From: Nitrospinaceae bacterium
GTDB lineage: Bacteria; Nitrospinota; Nitrospinia; Nitrospinales; Nitrospinaceae
Assembly (NCBI GenBank): GCA_029261395.1
Contig: JAJDBJ010000020.1
Coordinates: forward strand, 37,429 to 101,428
Length of the DNA stretch: 64,000 bases
Reading direction: 5' to 3'
Below the pieces are notes generated by a model. That model was given only the letters and a program-made list of their open reading frames with translations, was not told the DNA's origin and made no database searches. A program made the translations under genes and the position numbers. Positions 46,215 through 55,174 of the stretch are shown piece by piece; the stretch's first letter is position 1; each line of letters opens with the position of its first letter.

Positions 46215-47609
46215 ATGTTTATTTTTTACAGGAAAATCAAGTCCAACACAGTGGCCGTTGTTTTTTGGGCTGTATGGTTTGTAATAAGCGCCACGACACC
46301 CACCTTGGCTGGAATCTCTGAAGAGGCTCTTGAAAAGGCTCATGTTTTAAGCCAGAAGGGAGATTGGGAAGGGGCGATCCGGGAATTCGAAAAAGCCTTG
46401 CAGGAAAAACCCGACGATTCCGCAGCGCAGGCCAATCTGGGAGTGGCCCTCAGCCGGGTCGACCGCCACAAGGAGGCCCTTCTCGCCTTCCAGAAAGCGC
46501 TGGAGATGGGGTATGACAATGCCAACTTCCGGTATTTCCGTGGCCTGTCACTCGCCAAGCTCAATTTACTGGAAGAAGCCGCTCACGAAATCGAAACTGC
46601 TCTCAAAATAGATTCGCGCATGGTCCATGCGGATTATGATCTGGGACTGATTTACCATCAATTGGGGCAGGACGAAAAAGCCCGGCAACAGGTCGACAGA
46701 CTCTATAAGAGGAACTACAAACTTTCAAAGCAACTCCATGACCAGGTACCGCTCGACTATAAAATCACATCGGTCGATCACGGAGGAACCCTTACAGGTC
46801 GCGTCAACCTGGTTGGCGTTGTCCCCAAGGCACGGGCGTTCCATTTAATTCACGCTCCCAATATTGAATTCTGCGGGCGCATGTCCGATGGCAAGGGTCA
46901 CCGGATTTTGCATGATTTTACTGTCTCGGAAAATGGCGGGCTTCAGGACACCGTCATCGCTATTCAAGGAGTCAAAAAGGGAAAACCTTTCCCGCGCAAG
47001 ATGCAAACCCTGCAACTGAAGCGGTGCCATGCGAACAAATATGTGATCGGTATCAAGAATGGAGAAGATATCCTGCTTGAAAATAACGACCCCATCAAAC
47101 ACGAAATTGCCACCTATGAAATTTACGGGCCACACCGGAACCAGACCAGCAACAAAAACGTATTGCCGTCCAATTCGCAAATCCGTTCTGCGTTCATCAA
47201 ACCCGGCGCACCGGAGTTCATTCTGAAGTGCAACCTGCACCCCTTTCTCCAAACCCGGGGCTATATCGTCGATAATCCATACTTTGTAGCCAGTGATGCC
47301 GAAGGGAACTTCAATATCCAAAACATCCCGCCCGGCACCTACGAAGTGACCGCCTGGCATCCTTTCATTCCCATACAGAGAGGGACCGTCACCATCGAAG
47401 CCGGAAAAACCGCGCAGTTCGATTTCACGTTCAAAGGGGAAGACGCGCGGCGGAAACTTTACCACGATGACACCGAGGGCTACCGGTTCAACACCTGGTA
47501 TGACAACAAGGAAACGTTTTATGGTGATCTTCGGAGGGACGATCCGGTGGAGATTCTGCAGGAATTTGACAACAGCGAGCGTTACATCGGGGAATTAAAA
47601 CCCTTCTAA
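46215..47609 (+). CDS. exported TPR - cupredoxin-like - carboxypeptidase-regulatory-like protein
   Basis: A 464-residue exported protein with signal or anchor segment at residues 12-32. TPRs cover about 37-165 (AHVLSQKGDWEGAIREFEKAL and following). From residue 185 it is a paralogue of the proteins at 62306 and 63057: a Cys pair (EFC220, KRC271), then a plastocyanin-like strand pattern with His296 (IKHEIATYE) and C339-x2-H342-x2-L345 in KCNLHPFLQ, and a carboxypeptidase-regulatory fold GNFNIQNIPPGTYEVTAWH. Type-1 copper binding is likely, with Leu replacing the axial Met. Partner protein via TPR is unknown. Confidence 0.85.
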   Translation: MFIFYRKIKSNTVAVVFWAVWFVISATTPTLAGISEEALEKAHVLSQKGDWEGAIREFEKALQEKPDDSAAQANLGVALSRVDRHKEALLAFQKALEMGYDNANFRYFRGLSLAKLNLLEEAAHEIETALKIDSRMVHADYDLGLIYHQLGQDEKARQQVDRLYKRNYKLSKQLHDQVPLDYKITSVDHGGTLTGRVNLVGVVPKARAFHLIHAPNIEFCGRMSDGKGHRILHDFTVSENGGLQDTVIAIQGVKKGKPFPRKMQTLQLKRCHANKYVIGIKNGEDILLENNDPIKHEIATYEIYGPHRNQTSNKNVLPSNSQIRSAFIKPGAPEFILKCNLHPFLQTRGYIVDNPYFVASDAEGNFNIQNIPPGTYEVTAWHPFIPIQRGTVTIEAGKTAQFDFTFKGEDARRKLYHDDTEGYRFNTWYDNKETFYGDLRRDDPVEILQEFDNSERYIGELKPF

Positions 47610-47653
47610 CTCTCACCTGATTTTCTCTTAACTCGCTTAACAATTGAAACGGG

Positions 47654-48454
47654 TTACTTGGAAGATTTCAGGACGATGGTCTTCAGGTTGTGGCGGGTTT
47701 GCGCCTCTTGCGCCACGGCGCGGGCGTTCGCTTCGGTCTGGTATTTACCGATAAACACACGGTGCCAGCGTCCCTTGGTTTTGGACACTTCCACACTCAC
47801 CACAAAAGCGGAATATCCTTTTCGCTGAAGTTTAGATTCCAGAGAGCGGGCATGACTCAACTTTTTGAAGGAACTGACTTGAACCATATAAGGCTTGAGT
47901 GCAGGGGCGGATGGAGTTGTGCGTTTGGCTGATCCAGAGGAAACCTTTGGAGTAGAACTGCGCTTGACCGAACTTGGCCGGGTAGCAGGAGGTGTCGATT
48001 TCTTCTTCGGTTTTTCCTTCATCAGGTCATCCAGATCATGGATGATATCTTCATAAGAAGAGACCGGTTTCTCTGTTTGCTCTTCCGGATCTTTGTAGGA
48101 AGCCAGAAGTATGCGTGGCTCGTGGATGACTTTCCCCACTTCATCCACCCAGGAGTGCACGGTTTTCTTCATGACCTTGACCTTGCCATCGAGATCGACA
48201 TAGCGTTCCATGTCCACATCTTCCAGAGTTTTAAAAAAAGTGTAGTCATATTGTTTAACCGGCGCGGGCATCACGTCTTTTACTTTATTGAAAAAAGATT
48301 TGGGTTTCACCGCGCGATCCTTCTTCGCCACCTGGACCTGCTCCCCGGATTCATTATCCAGAAACGAGAACAGATCGTTTTGGCCGGCGGAATAGACACC
48401 CCACCCTGCTAAACCCAACAATCCCAATAAAAAGACTTTTTTTAGAAATCCCAT
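47654..48454 (-). CDS. SPOR-domain membrane protein
   Basis: A 266-residue protein with one N-terminal helix (VFLLGLLGLAGWGVYSAG), a charged middle with basic Pro/Ser linker (KKKSTPPATRPSSVKRSS) and a C-terminal SPOR domain (KPYMVQVSSFKKLSHARSLESKLQRKGY, then WHRVFIGKYQTEANARAVAQE). SPOR domains bind denuded peptidoglycan at division sites. The middle region IHSWVDEVGKVIHEPRILL is not part of known SPOR proteins. It is convergent with the cupredoxin fusion gene. Confidence 0.88.
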   Translation of the reverse strand: MGFLKKVFLLGLLGLAGWGVYSAGQNDLFSFLDNESGEQVQVAKKDRAVKPKSFFNKVKDVMPAPVKQYDYTFFKTLEDVDMERYVDLDGKVKVMKKTVHSWVDEVGKVIHEPRILLASYKDPEEQTEKPVSSYEDIIHDLDDLMKEKPKKKSTPPATRPSSVKRSSTPKVSSGSAKRTTPSAPALKPYMVQVSSFKKLSHARSLESKLQRKGYSAFVVSVEVSKTKGRWHRVFIGKYQTEANARAVAQEAQTRHNLKTIVLKSSK

Positions 48455-48602
48455 GGTTTCACCTGCTAGAAATCAAATGTGACCCCTCGTAGCTACAGAG
48501 AGAAAAATCAGTAATGAAATTATAGCAAATTTTTCAATAGTTTATAGGATTTTTTTGAAAAACTGAGGAAACCGGTAAAACGAGGATAAATGGCGAATAT
48601 CT

Positions 48603-50279
48603 CTACATTTTCTCCGGAGCGGAGACGCCGAGGACACCCAGACCGCTGGCGATCACATTTCGCAGGCAATCCAACAGCAACAGCCGGGCCCGCGTCAGTT
48701 CCTGGTTTTCAGTCACGACGCGGTGCTGTTTGTAATAGCTGTGGAAAATGGAGACCAGCTCCTGCAGATAAAAGGCGATGCGGTGTATTTCCAGAGACAG
48801 GGCGCTTTTTTCAATACATGCCTTGTAGGCCAGAATCTTTTTGATCAGCGCAAACTCTTCCGCCTCATTCAGCAATGAAATATCAGCCGAGGCCAAATCC
48901 GTCATGGGCACCTTCTGCTCCTCGGCGGTACGGAACACACTGCATATTCGGGCATGGGCGTATTGAATATAGTACACGGGATTTTCCTGAGACTCTTTTT
49001 TGGCCAGATCCAGATCGAAATCGAGATGGCTGTCCGAACTGCGCATCAGAAAAAAGAAGCGGGTGGCATCGACTCCCACTTCCGCTACCACATCGGCCAA
49101 CGTTTCAAACTCACCTGAGCGCGTGGACATCGAAACCTTCTGGCCCCCGCGTTTCAGAGACACAAACTGCACCAGCAGAACCTTGAACACCTCTTCATCG
49201 TAATTCATGGCCTGGAGCACCGACTGCATGCGCGGCACATACCCGTGATGATCCGCTCCCCACAAATCCAGGATGAGGTCGTATCCCCGGTCAACCTTGT
49301 TCTTGTGATACGCGATGTCCGAACAAAAATAAGTCCGCTCACCGCCCTGCTTGATGATGACCCGGTCCGCGTCGTCTTTGAACTGGGAAGTTTTGACCCA
49401 GGTGGCGCCGTCTTTCTCGTAGACGAACCCCTTGTCCCGGAGCCAGTTGATCGACTTGTTCACGGAATCGTCGTCATCCAGACTCGACTCCTTGAACCAG
49501 CGGTCAAACTCCACCCGGAATTCTTTAAGATCGTCCCGTATACCCTCCAGTATAAAATCCTTGGAAAACTGACGAAAAAAGGTCAGCGCATCTTCGCTCT
49601 GTTTATCGAGATGACTGGATCCGTCGGCATCAATCACGGCCTGAGCGATATCCTTGATGTACTCCCCTTTGTAGCCGTCATCGGGAAACTCGACTTTTTT
49701 CTTCAATAACTCCTGATACCGAATCCAAGTCGAACGGCCCAGCGTATTCATCTGGTTGCCGACGTCGTTGATGTAGTACTCGGTCGAAACATCGAAACCG
49801 GCCTTTTTCATGAGGCAGGACAGCGCGTGCCCGACAGCGGCACCGCGGCCATGTCCGACATGAAGCGGACCGGTGGGGTTGGCGCTGACAAATTCCAGTA
49901 GAACTTTTTTCTTTTGGCCGACATCGGATTGGCCGAACTCGCGACCCTGAAGAATTGCCTCCTTCAACCGGCTCAGAAAAAAATCCTTCGACATTTTGAT
50001 ATTGATAAACCCCGGCCCCGCAACCTCGGCCGATTCGATGGAGTCCGCCCCGTCATTCAGAAACCCGCATATCGTCTCGGCGATCACTTTCGGGTTTTTC
50101 TTTTCCGAACGCGCCAACTGCATGGCAAGAGTGGTGGCGAAGTCACCCAGCTTCTCATCCTTGGGTTCTTCAATCACAATGTCGGGCATCTCCTGATAAC
50201 TCAGGTCGCCGTTTGCTTTCGCCTGGGTCAACGCCTTCGCGATTTGATTTTTAACCGTTTCCTTCATAGGTCCAATCAA
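48603..50279 (-). CDS. argS: arginyl-tRNA synthetase
   Basis: Charges tRNA-Arg. 558 residues: N-terminal Add-1 domain, class I HIGH motif as GPLHVGHGRGAAVG, KMSKS region as QKVSMSTRSGEF, and a DALR anticodon-binding C-terminus (LQELVSIFHSYYKQHRV, ending LGVLGVSAPEKM). The variant KMSKS is common in bacterial ArgRS. The small coiled-coil gene lies 67 bp upstream on the same strand. Confidence 0.97.
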   Translation of the reverse strand: MIGPMKETVKNQIAKALTQAKANGDLSYQEMPDIVIEEPKDEKLGDFATTLAMQLARSEKKNPKVIAETICGFLNDGADSIESAEVAGPGFINIKMSKDFFLSRLKEAILQGREFGQSDVGQKKKVLLEFVSANPTGPLHVGHGRGAAVGHALSCLMKKAGFDVSTEYYINDVGNQMNTLGRSTWIRYQELLKKKVEFPDDGYKGEYIKDIAQAVIDADGSSHLDKQSEDALTFFRQFSKDFILEGIRDDLKEFRVEFDRWFKESSLDDDDSVNKSINWLRDKGFVYEKDGATWVKTSQFKDDADRVIIKQGGERTYFCSDIAYHKNKVDRGYDLILDLWGADHHGYVPRMQSVLQAMNYDEEVFKVLLVQFVSLKRGGQKVSMSTRSGEFETLADVVAEVGVDATRFFFLMRSSDSHLDFDLDLAKKESQENPVYYIQYAHARICSVFRTAEEQKVPMTDLASADISLLNEAEEFALIKKILAYKACIEKSALSLEIHRIAFYLQELVSIFHSYYKQHRVVTENQELTRARLLLLDCLRNVIASGLGVLGVSAPEKM

Positions 50280-50346
50280 TGATCAAAAAAATAATAATAT
50301 CAGTTTTTTACAGGGGGATTGAAAATAGAGAAATTAAAAGAAAGGA

Positions 50347-50652
50347 TTACTTGCGGGTGGCCTCGACCTGAGTTTCCATCTCTTTTTCCAACTGCTCTTT
50401 TTCTTTCGAAAATTCCTGCTTCAATCTTTCCGACTCTATCGCTAAATCCTCGGGCGGGGTCCGTTCAGCAAGGCGGCTCAGCGTGTGCTGAAGAGTGACG
50501 TCCTTATCCGCAATTTTGGCTTTGAATTCCTTACGGATTTCGGCAATCTGCTCTTTTTGCCGGGCGGTCAGTTTTTTCTGTTTTTTCACATCGGGAACCA
50601 GTTTGTCGGATTTTTCCATACTGATTTCCCAGGCGCTTTTCAAACCGGACAT
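50347..50652 (-). CDS. small coiled-coil protein (101 aa)
   Basis: A highly charged helical protein (MSGLKSAWEISMEKSDKLV, then KLTARQKEQIAEIRKEFKAKIADKDV and SERLKQEFSKEKEQLEKEME) with no signal peptide. It begins at ATG 50652 with ggag-like purines upstream. I do not recognise a family; it resembles short cytoplasmic coiled-coil proteins that pair with larger partners. Same strand as argS and upstream of it. Confidence 0.65.
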   Translation of the reverse strand: MSGLKSAWEISMEKSDKLVPDVKKQKKLTARQKEQIAEIRKEFKAKIADKDVTLQHTLSRLAERTPPEDLAIESERLKQEFSKEKEQLEKEMETQVEATRK

Positions 50653-50879
50653 CTTTTTTCTCCATTTGTTTGAAGTGATTATAAACGAACACTAAACCCA
50701 AACAAATCAAAATATGGCGGCTTTCGCGTTTGCCGTCCCGGACATTCACCATTTCCGTTTTAACGCGGGATTGGTATACTTGGGGTTCGTTGAACCATTT
50801 TAAGAGCATCTGTAGGGTTATACTCCTGAAATGGGATATTCTTGTATTTTACCCTTTATTTTCAAACAGTTACAAGGGA

Positions 50880-50907
50880 TTGACAGGACGACGCCATCCG
50901 TTATCCT
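50880..50907 (+). promoter_or_regulatory. promoter placing the uracil-DNA glycosylase start at +1
   Basis: TTGACA (50880-50885, consensus) and tatcct (50902-50907) are 16 bases apart. Initiation expected at 50913-50915 coincides with ATG 50915, which lacks any Shine-Dalgarno. This suggests a leaderless mRNA for the four-gene operon. Confidence 0.5.
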
Positions 50908-50914
50908 ATATGAC

Positions 50915-51700
50915 ATGATACCTGATACAGAGCGCTCACTTCTATTACAGCAGTTAAAAAACTACCTGATGTTTCTTAGGGAATCGGGGCAGACCCATGT
51001 TCCCCTGAACAGCGAGTTGAGTGAATTGCCAGTAATGGCCTCCCCTTCCGGGACTTTTCACGACAGCTCCCCTCAACCTTTGGAATCCCGCATGGTCCGA
51101 AAATCAACTTCCACAGAATCGAAGGGTGACGGCACACCTTCCACCGGGCTGGTCGGCGTTCGCGAAGAATTGGGCGACTGCGAGCGGTGCAAATTATGTG
51201 AAACCCGTCAGACGATAGTATTTGGATCGGGCAATCCCAGCGCCGACCTGGTGTTTGTCGGTGAAGGCCCGGGAGCCGATGAGGATGCACAGGGACTCCC
51301 TTTTGTCGGTCGTGCCGGCAAGAAGCTGACGGAAATCATCGAAAAGGGAATGTTACTCGACCGCGAAAAGGACACGTATATTTGCAATATCGTCAAGTGC
51401 CGTCCTCCAGGAAACCGCGATCCCGAAAAGGACGAAGTCGAAGCCTGCAAACCGTTTCTCATCAAACAACTGAAAGCCATTCGTCCCAAAGTGATCGTCG
51501 CCCTGGGCAAACCCGCCGCCAGCACCCTGCTGGGTCGGACCGTGCCTATCACCAAAGAGCGCGGCACCTGGCATGAGTTCGAGGGAATGAAACTGATGTT
51601 GACCTATCACCCGGCCTACCTGCTTCGTGCTTACACCAAGGAAAATCGGCAGGCAGTGTACGACGATATGCAAAAAGTCCTGGAGGTTCTGAAAGCATGA
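50915..51700 (+). CDS. uracil-DNA glycosylase, family 4 ([4Fe-4S])
   Basis: Removes uracil from DNA. From ATG 50915 the protein is 261 residues: an N-terminal helix ([17 protein letters not shown]), a disordered linker to about 80, then the catalytic domain. C89-x2-C92-x2-C95 and the later [14 protein letters not shown] plus EACKPF supply cluster cysteines; [23 protein letters not shown] is the active-site loop and [10 protein letters not shown] holds the catalytic-site histidine. The N-terminal linker is longer than in thermophile enzymes. Its stop overlaps the MoxR start (ATGA). Confidence 0.95.
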   Translation: MIPDTERSLLLQQLKNYLMFLRESGQTHVPLNSELSELPVMASPSGTFHDSSPQPLESRMVRKSTSTESKGDGTPSTGLVGVREELGDCERCKLCETRQTIVFGSGNPSADLVFVGEGPGADEDAQGLPFVGRAGKKLTEIIEKGMLLDREKDTYICNIVKCRPPGNRDPEKDEVEACKPFLIKQLKAIRPKVIVALGKPAASTLLGRTVPITKERGTWHEFEGMKLMLTYHPAYLLRAYTKENRQAVYDDMQKVLEVLKA

Positions 51701-52641
51701 ACCAGGCCCAAGACGCCATCCAGCGTCTTAAAAACAATATTGCTTCCGTCATCGTCGGCAAACCCGAAGTCATCGAACAGGCTATCATTGCTTTGATCGC
51801 AAAAGGTCATCTGTTAATCGAAGATGTTCCGGGCGTTGGCAAAAGTTCATTGGCTTATTGTCTGGCGCATTCCGTCAATCTCGATTTCCGTCGCATTCAG
51901 TTCACCAACGACATCCTGCCCTCGGACATTGTCGGGGTATCCATTTACGATCAAAAAGAAGGCGCCTTTCATTTTAACAAGGGACCCATTTTTGCGAATC
52001 TGGTGCTGGCGGATGAAATCAACCGCTCCTCGCCCCGCACCCAGAGCGCCTTGCTGGAAGCCATGAATGAAAAACAGGTGACGGTGGACAACCAGACCTA
52101 TCAGCTGGAAGATCCCTTTATGGTGATCGCCACTCAGAATCCCATTGAAAGTCACGGAGCGCATCCGCTACCGGAATCGCAACTCGACCGTTTCATGATG
52201 TACATCTCCATGGGTTATCCCGGACCCGACGATGAGCGCAAACTACTATCTCAGGCTTCACCTCATCAAAACATTCGGAACATTAAGGCCGTCCTGGATA
52301 AAAACGATATTCTGGACCTCCAGCGCAAAGCCGAAGCCATCACCATCGAACCCATCCTCACCGATTATATTTTGAACGTGGTTACCGCGACCCGGGAGTC
52401 GCCGCATCTGGCATTGGGTGTCAGTCCGCGGGGAGGAATCATTTTGCAACAGGCGGCGCGTGCGCGGGCATTGGTCTATGGCCGCGACTACTGTATTCCC
52501 GACGACATCAAACAACTGGCCGTGCCAGTTTTGTGCCACCGGATCATACCGGAATCGCGCCACGGCACCCACAAGCGATCCGTATCCGACACTTCCGCCA
52601 TTATCAATGAAATTGTCGAGCGCATGGAAATCCCCGTTTAG
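51697..52641 (+). CDS. MoxR-type AAA+ ATPase
   Basis: A 314-residue MoxR ATPase, usually a chaperone for von Willebrand-domain proteins or metalloenzyme assembly. Walker A is EDVPGVGKSSLAYCLA, Walker B VLADEINRSSPRTQSALLEAM, sensor FMVIATQNPIESHGAHPLPESQLDRF, and the lid has GVSPRGGIILQQAARARAL. It is coupled to the uracil-DNA glycosylase by a 4-bp overlap and followed by DUF58, its usual partner, 35 bp on. No von Willebrand protein is present in the window. Confidence 0.95.
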   Translation: MNQAQDAIQRLKNNIASVIVGKPEVIEQAIIALIAKGHLLIEDVPGVGKSSLAYCLAHSVNLDFRRIQFTNDILPSDIVGVSIYDQKEGAFHFNKGPIFANLVLADEINRSSPRTQSALLEAMNEKQVTVDNQTYQLEDPFMVIATQNPIESHGAHPLPESQLDRFMMYISMGYPGPDDERKLLSQASPHQNIRNIKAVLDKNDILDLQRKAEAITIEPILTDYILNVVTATRESPHLALGVSPRGGIILQQAARARALVYGRDYCIPDDIKQLAVPVLCHRIIPESRHGTHKRSVSDTSAIINEIVERMEIPV

Positions 52642-52676
52642 TTTTAAATTTTTAATCTTCACCGGACCGGGGCGCC

Positions 52677-53651
52677 TTGAAAAAGAAACTCAATTACAAA
52701 CCGATATTCACCCTCTCCTATCTCAATCGCACCCTGCAAGTCACTCGCGAGGGAGGTGGGTTCATTTTACTTTTATTCGGGGTAGGTATTGGCGCGATCA
52801 ATACGGGCAACAATCTGCTGTATCTGGTTCTCGCCATGTGTTGCAGTTTTATTGCTGTGTCCGGAGTATTGTCCGAGCAGACCTTGAAGGGGATATCGGT
52901 ACAGGTGTCCCTGCCCAAAGCGGTGTACCCGGAAGATTCCTATCCGTTGCACCTGAAGATTTCCAACACAAAAAAAATAATCCCTTCCTATTCCCTGTAC
53001 GTGGAATTCCCACTGGATCCGGTGGGGCGTTACCGCATCGAGCATGCGGCTTATGCGTATCAAGTCCCTCATCAGTCTAGTGTAGACAAAAGCCTGATGT
53101 TTGTGGGACTCAAGCGAGGACCGGTGCATCTGAAAACTGTTCACTTGAAAACCAGTTTTCCGTTTGGTTTTTTCATTAAAATCAAGACACTGCCTATCGA
53201 TGTGGAAACTCTGATCTTCCCGATGATCAAAAACGTGGCCCTTCCCTCTCCTTTGGAATACTCGGAAGAGGGAGAAGGCACGATCGGTTCTGCCGGAGAC
53301 GACTTGTATTCGATCCGGGAGTACCAGCCCGGCGACCCCATGGCGGCGGTGCACTGGAAATCCAGCGCCAAAACAGGAACCTTGCGGGTCAAGGAATTCT
53401 CCAAAGGCGGATTGCACAGCTACACCCTGTTCCTCAACATTGTCGATCCCAAAACGAATATCATGGTCGGACCGGAAACACTCGAAGACCGAGTGACCGA
53501 AACGGCCTCGCTCGCTTATCATTTGATTCGGCGGGGAGACGAGGTGAGTCTAAAAACTCCTGATATGCAGATGCCCTCTGCCAATACCGAAACCCATCTG
53601 GAAGACATGCTGAAATACCTTGCCAGAGTCGGATACGAAAACCGGGAATAA
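52677..53651 (+). CDS. DUF58-family membrane protein
   Basis: A 324-residue protein starting at TTG 52677. Two adjacent helices (FILLLFGVGIGAIN and NLLYLVLAMCCSFIAVSGVL) are followed by a beta domain and the DUF58 signature DLYSIREYQPGDPMAAVHWK-S. The family normally partners MoxR ATPases, sometimes with transglutaminase-core proteins, which are absent here. Specific function is unknown; roles in envelope stress or cell division have been suggested for relatives. Confidence 0.92.
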   Translation: MKKKLNYKPIFTLSYLNRTLQVTREGGGFILLLFGVGIGAINTGNNLLYLVLAMCCSFIAVSGVLSEQTLKGISVQVSLPKAVYPEDSYPLHLKISNTKKIIPSYSLYVEFPLDPVGRYRIEHAAYAYQVPHQSSVDKSLMFVGLKRGPVHLKTVHLKTSFPFGFFIKIKTLPIDVETLIFPMIKNVALPSPLEYSEEGEGTIGSAGDDLYSIREYQPGDPMAAVHWKSSAKTGTLRVKEFSKGGLHSYTLFLNIVDPKTNIMVGPETLEDRVTETASLAYHLIRRGDEVSLKTPDMQMPSANTETHLEDMLKYLARVGYENRE

Positions 53652-53653
53652 CG

Positions 53654-54211
53654 ATGTCTATGGCAAAAAAGAGGCCCTGCGTGGGGGTGATTGGATCGGG
53701 AACCGAAAAACATTCGCAACTCAGCGAACCTCTGGGACGTTGGCTGGCCGAACAAGACTGCGACTTGATTAACGGAGGCGGTGGGGGTGTTATGGAGGCT
53801 GTGTCTCAGGCCTTCGCTGAGGTGTCGAATAGAAAAGGTAGCGTCATCGGAATCATCCCCTCTGCCGGTGCGTGCAACTCGCCGAAAGCGCGGTCGGCTT
53901 TTGCGCCTCTCCAGAACTATCCCAACGCATGGGTCGATATTCCGATCTATACCCATCTCCCCTTGTCCGGCGCTTCAGGAAAAGACACCGCCAGCCGCAA
54001 CCACATTATCATTCTGTCCGCCGATGTGATCGTCGCTTTTCCCGGCGGTGCGGGAACACGTTCAGAAACCCAACTGGCGCTGGAATACGGCAAACCCCTG
54101 CTGATTTTGAGTCCCAATCACGAATGGGATGAATTCATAAATACTCCGACAGCGGGAACTCCGGAACAAGCCATTCGGTGGCTGGCAAAAAATATCCCTC
54201 AAACTGGCTAG
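53654..54211 (+). CDS. SLOG/LOG-like Rossmann protein (TIGR00725 type)
   Basis: A 185-residue nucleotide-binding-fold protein of the group containing lysine-decarboxylase-like LOG and molybdenum-cofactor carrier proteins. It has VGVIGSGTEK, INGGGGGVMEAVSQAF and FPGGAGTRSETQLALEYGKPLLIL, the last a variant of the PGGxGTxxE motif. Residues for LOG phosphoribohydrolase activity are partly present (E after GT-R). It begins 2 bp after DUF58 and ends the operon; sensing of nucleotide-like ligands or Moco binding are both possible. Confidence 0.85.
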   Translation: MSMAKKRPCVGVIGSGTEKHSQLSEPLGRWLAEQDCDLINGGGGGVMEAVSQAFAEVSNRKGSVIGIIPSAGACNSPKARSAFAPLQNYPNAWVDIPIYTHLPLSGASGKDTASRNHIIILSADVIVAFPGGAGTRSETQLALEYGKPLLILSPNHEWDEFINTPTAGTPEQAIRWLAKNIPQTG

Positions 54212-54219
54212 CGCTACTC

Positions 54220-54618
54220 TCAGGATGCGACCTTGCCATGGGCATCAACCTTGAATACGGTAGCCCCTTCGGCGTGTTTGCCGGTGGCCTGAAAACTGGT
54301 TTTGCCGCCGTCCACGATCTCAATTTTCATCCCCTCTAAGATCACAAAATTATAAGGATCACTTGTAACCACTTCGAGTTCGCAAGCACCGGCCTCTCTT
54401 TTTATTCCAGTAGCCTTGGAGACCATTCTCTGCGCAATCCCATCAGCCCAATATCGATTGCACGCCTTGTGCAAATCCTTCAAATTAGCCTCGGCCTTGA
54501 GATCGTAATAATCCGATTTGAACGGACTGGTTCCCGGATAAACCAGATAACCAACCACAGCCAGAACAATGACAATCCACACCGCTACTTTTCCACTTTC
54601 ATTCTCTAAAGATTTCAT
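54220..54618 (-). CDS. single-pass pilin-like protein, paralogue 2
   Basis: A 132-residue protein from ATG 54618 (ggaggt upstream). One N-terminal helix, VAVWIVIVLAVVGYLVYPG, is followed by a helical stretch YYDLKAEANLKDLHKACNRYW and a small beta domain ending FQATGKHAEGATVFKVDAHGK. It resembles a type IV pilin layout, but the leader lacks the G-FxxxE motif, so processing is doubtful. It is a tandem paralogue of the gene at 54662. The two cysteines (KAC, GAC) may pair. Confidence 0.75.
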   Translation of the reverse strand: MKSLENESGKVAVWIVIVLAVVGYLVYPGTSPFKSDYYDLKAEANLKDLHKACNRYWADGIAQRMVSKATGIKREAGACELEVVTSDPYNFVILEGMKIEIVDGGKTSFQATGKHAEGATVFKVDAHGKVAS

Positions 54619-54661
54619 TGGTACCTCCATAAACACCCTTTAACGTAAATTATCTGGATCA

Positions 54662-55072
54662 TCAGGAAACTTCTTTGCCGTCCGCATCGATTTCGACCCT
54701 CTGGGTCCCCTCTTTATGCTTCGCGGTGGCGGAAAATCCACTTTGAGACCCATCCTTGATTTCGATGACAACACTTTTATCATGCAGAAAATCATAGGGA
54801 GACAGCACCGCCGTCGCCAGATCGCATTCCGTCACAGAACCATTTTTACTTTTGTTCGCCGACGACGTATTGTGTTGTCCGCCAGCGGCCCATACCAGCT
54901 TGCAACTGTCGTACAACTGCGTTAACTGGGACTCCGCTTTGAAATTGTAATAATGTTCCGCAAACGGGCTGGTCTTGGGATGGAGCAAAAACCCGAGGGC
55001 GGCCAGAACCACAAAAAAAATGACCGCGGTTTTGCCCTGCTCGTTATGGATTGAGTTTGATTTTTTCCACAT
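54662..55072 (-). CDS. single-pass pilin-like protein, paralogue 1
   Basis: A 136-residue protein; ATG 55072 has gaggagg upstream. The helix TAVIFFVVLAALGFLLHPK, then YYNFKAESQLTQLYDSCKLVWAAGG and a C-terminal FSATAKHKEGTQRVEIDADGK match the neighbour at 54220 along the whole length. FSATAKH...Y/V-ID is characteristic of pilin C-terminal sheets. No prepilin peptidase site is seen. Both genes are on the strand of the Lol-like cluster but 100 bp downstream of it. Confidence 0.78.
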   Translation of the reverse strand: MWKKSNSIHNEQGKTAVIFFVVLAALGFLLHPKTSPFAEHYYNFKAESQLTQLYDSCKLVWAAGGQHNTSSANKSKNGSVTECDLATAVLSPYDFLHDKSVVIEIKDGSQSGFSATAKHKEGTQRVEIDADGKEVS

Positions 55073-55174
55073 ACGATCCCTCCTCACCACTGAAAATCGT
55101 GATCCCTCTATTTATTAAGTATAAAGGCAAAAAAACCACCTGGAAGAAGTTTATTGCATTAAAAGCAGGGAGTT

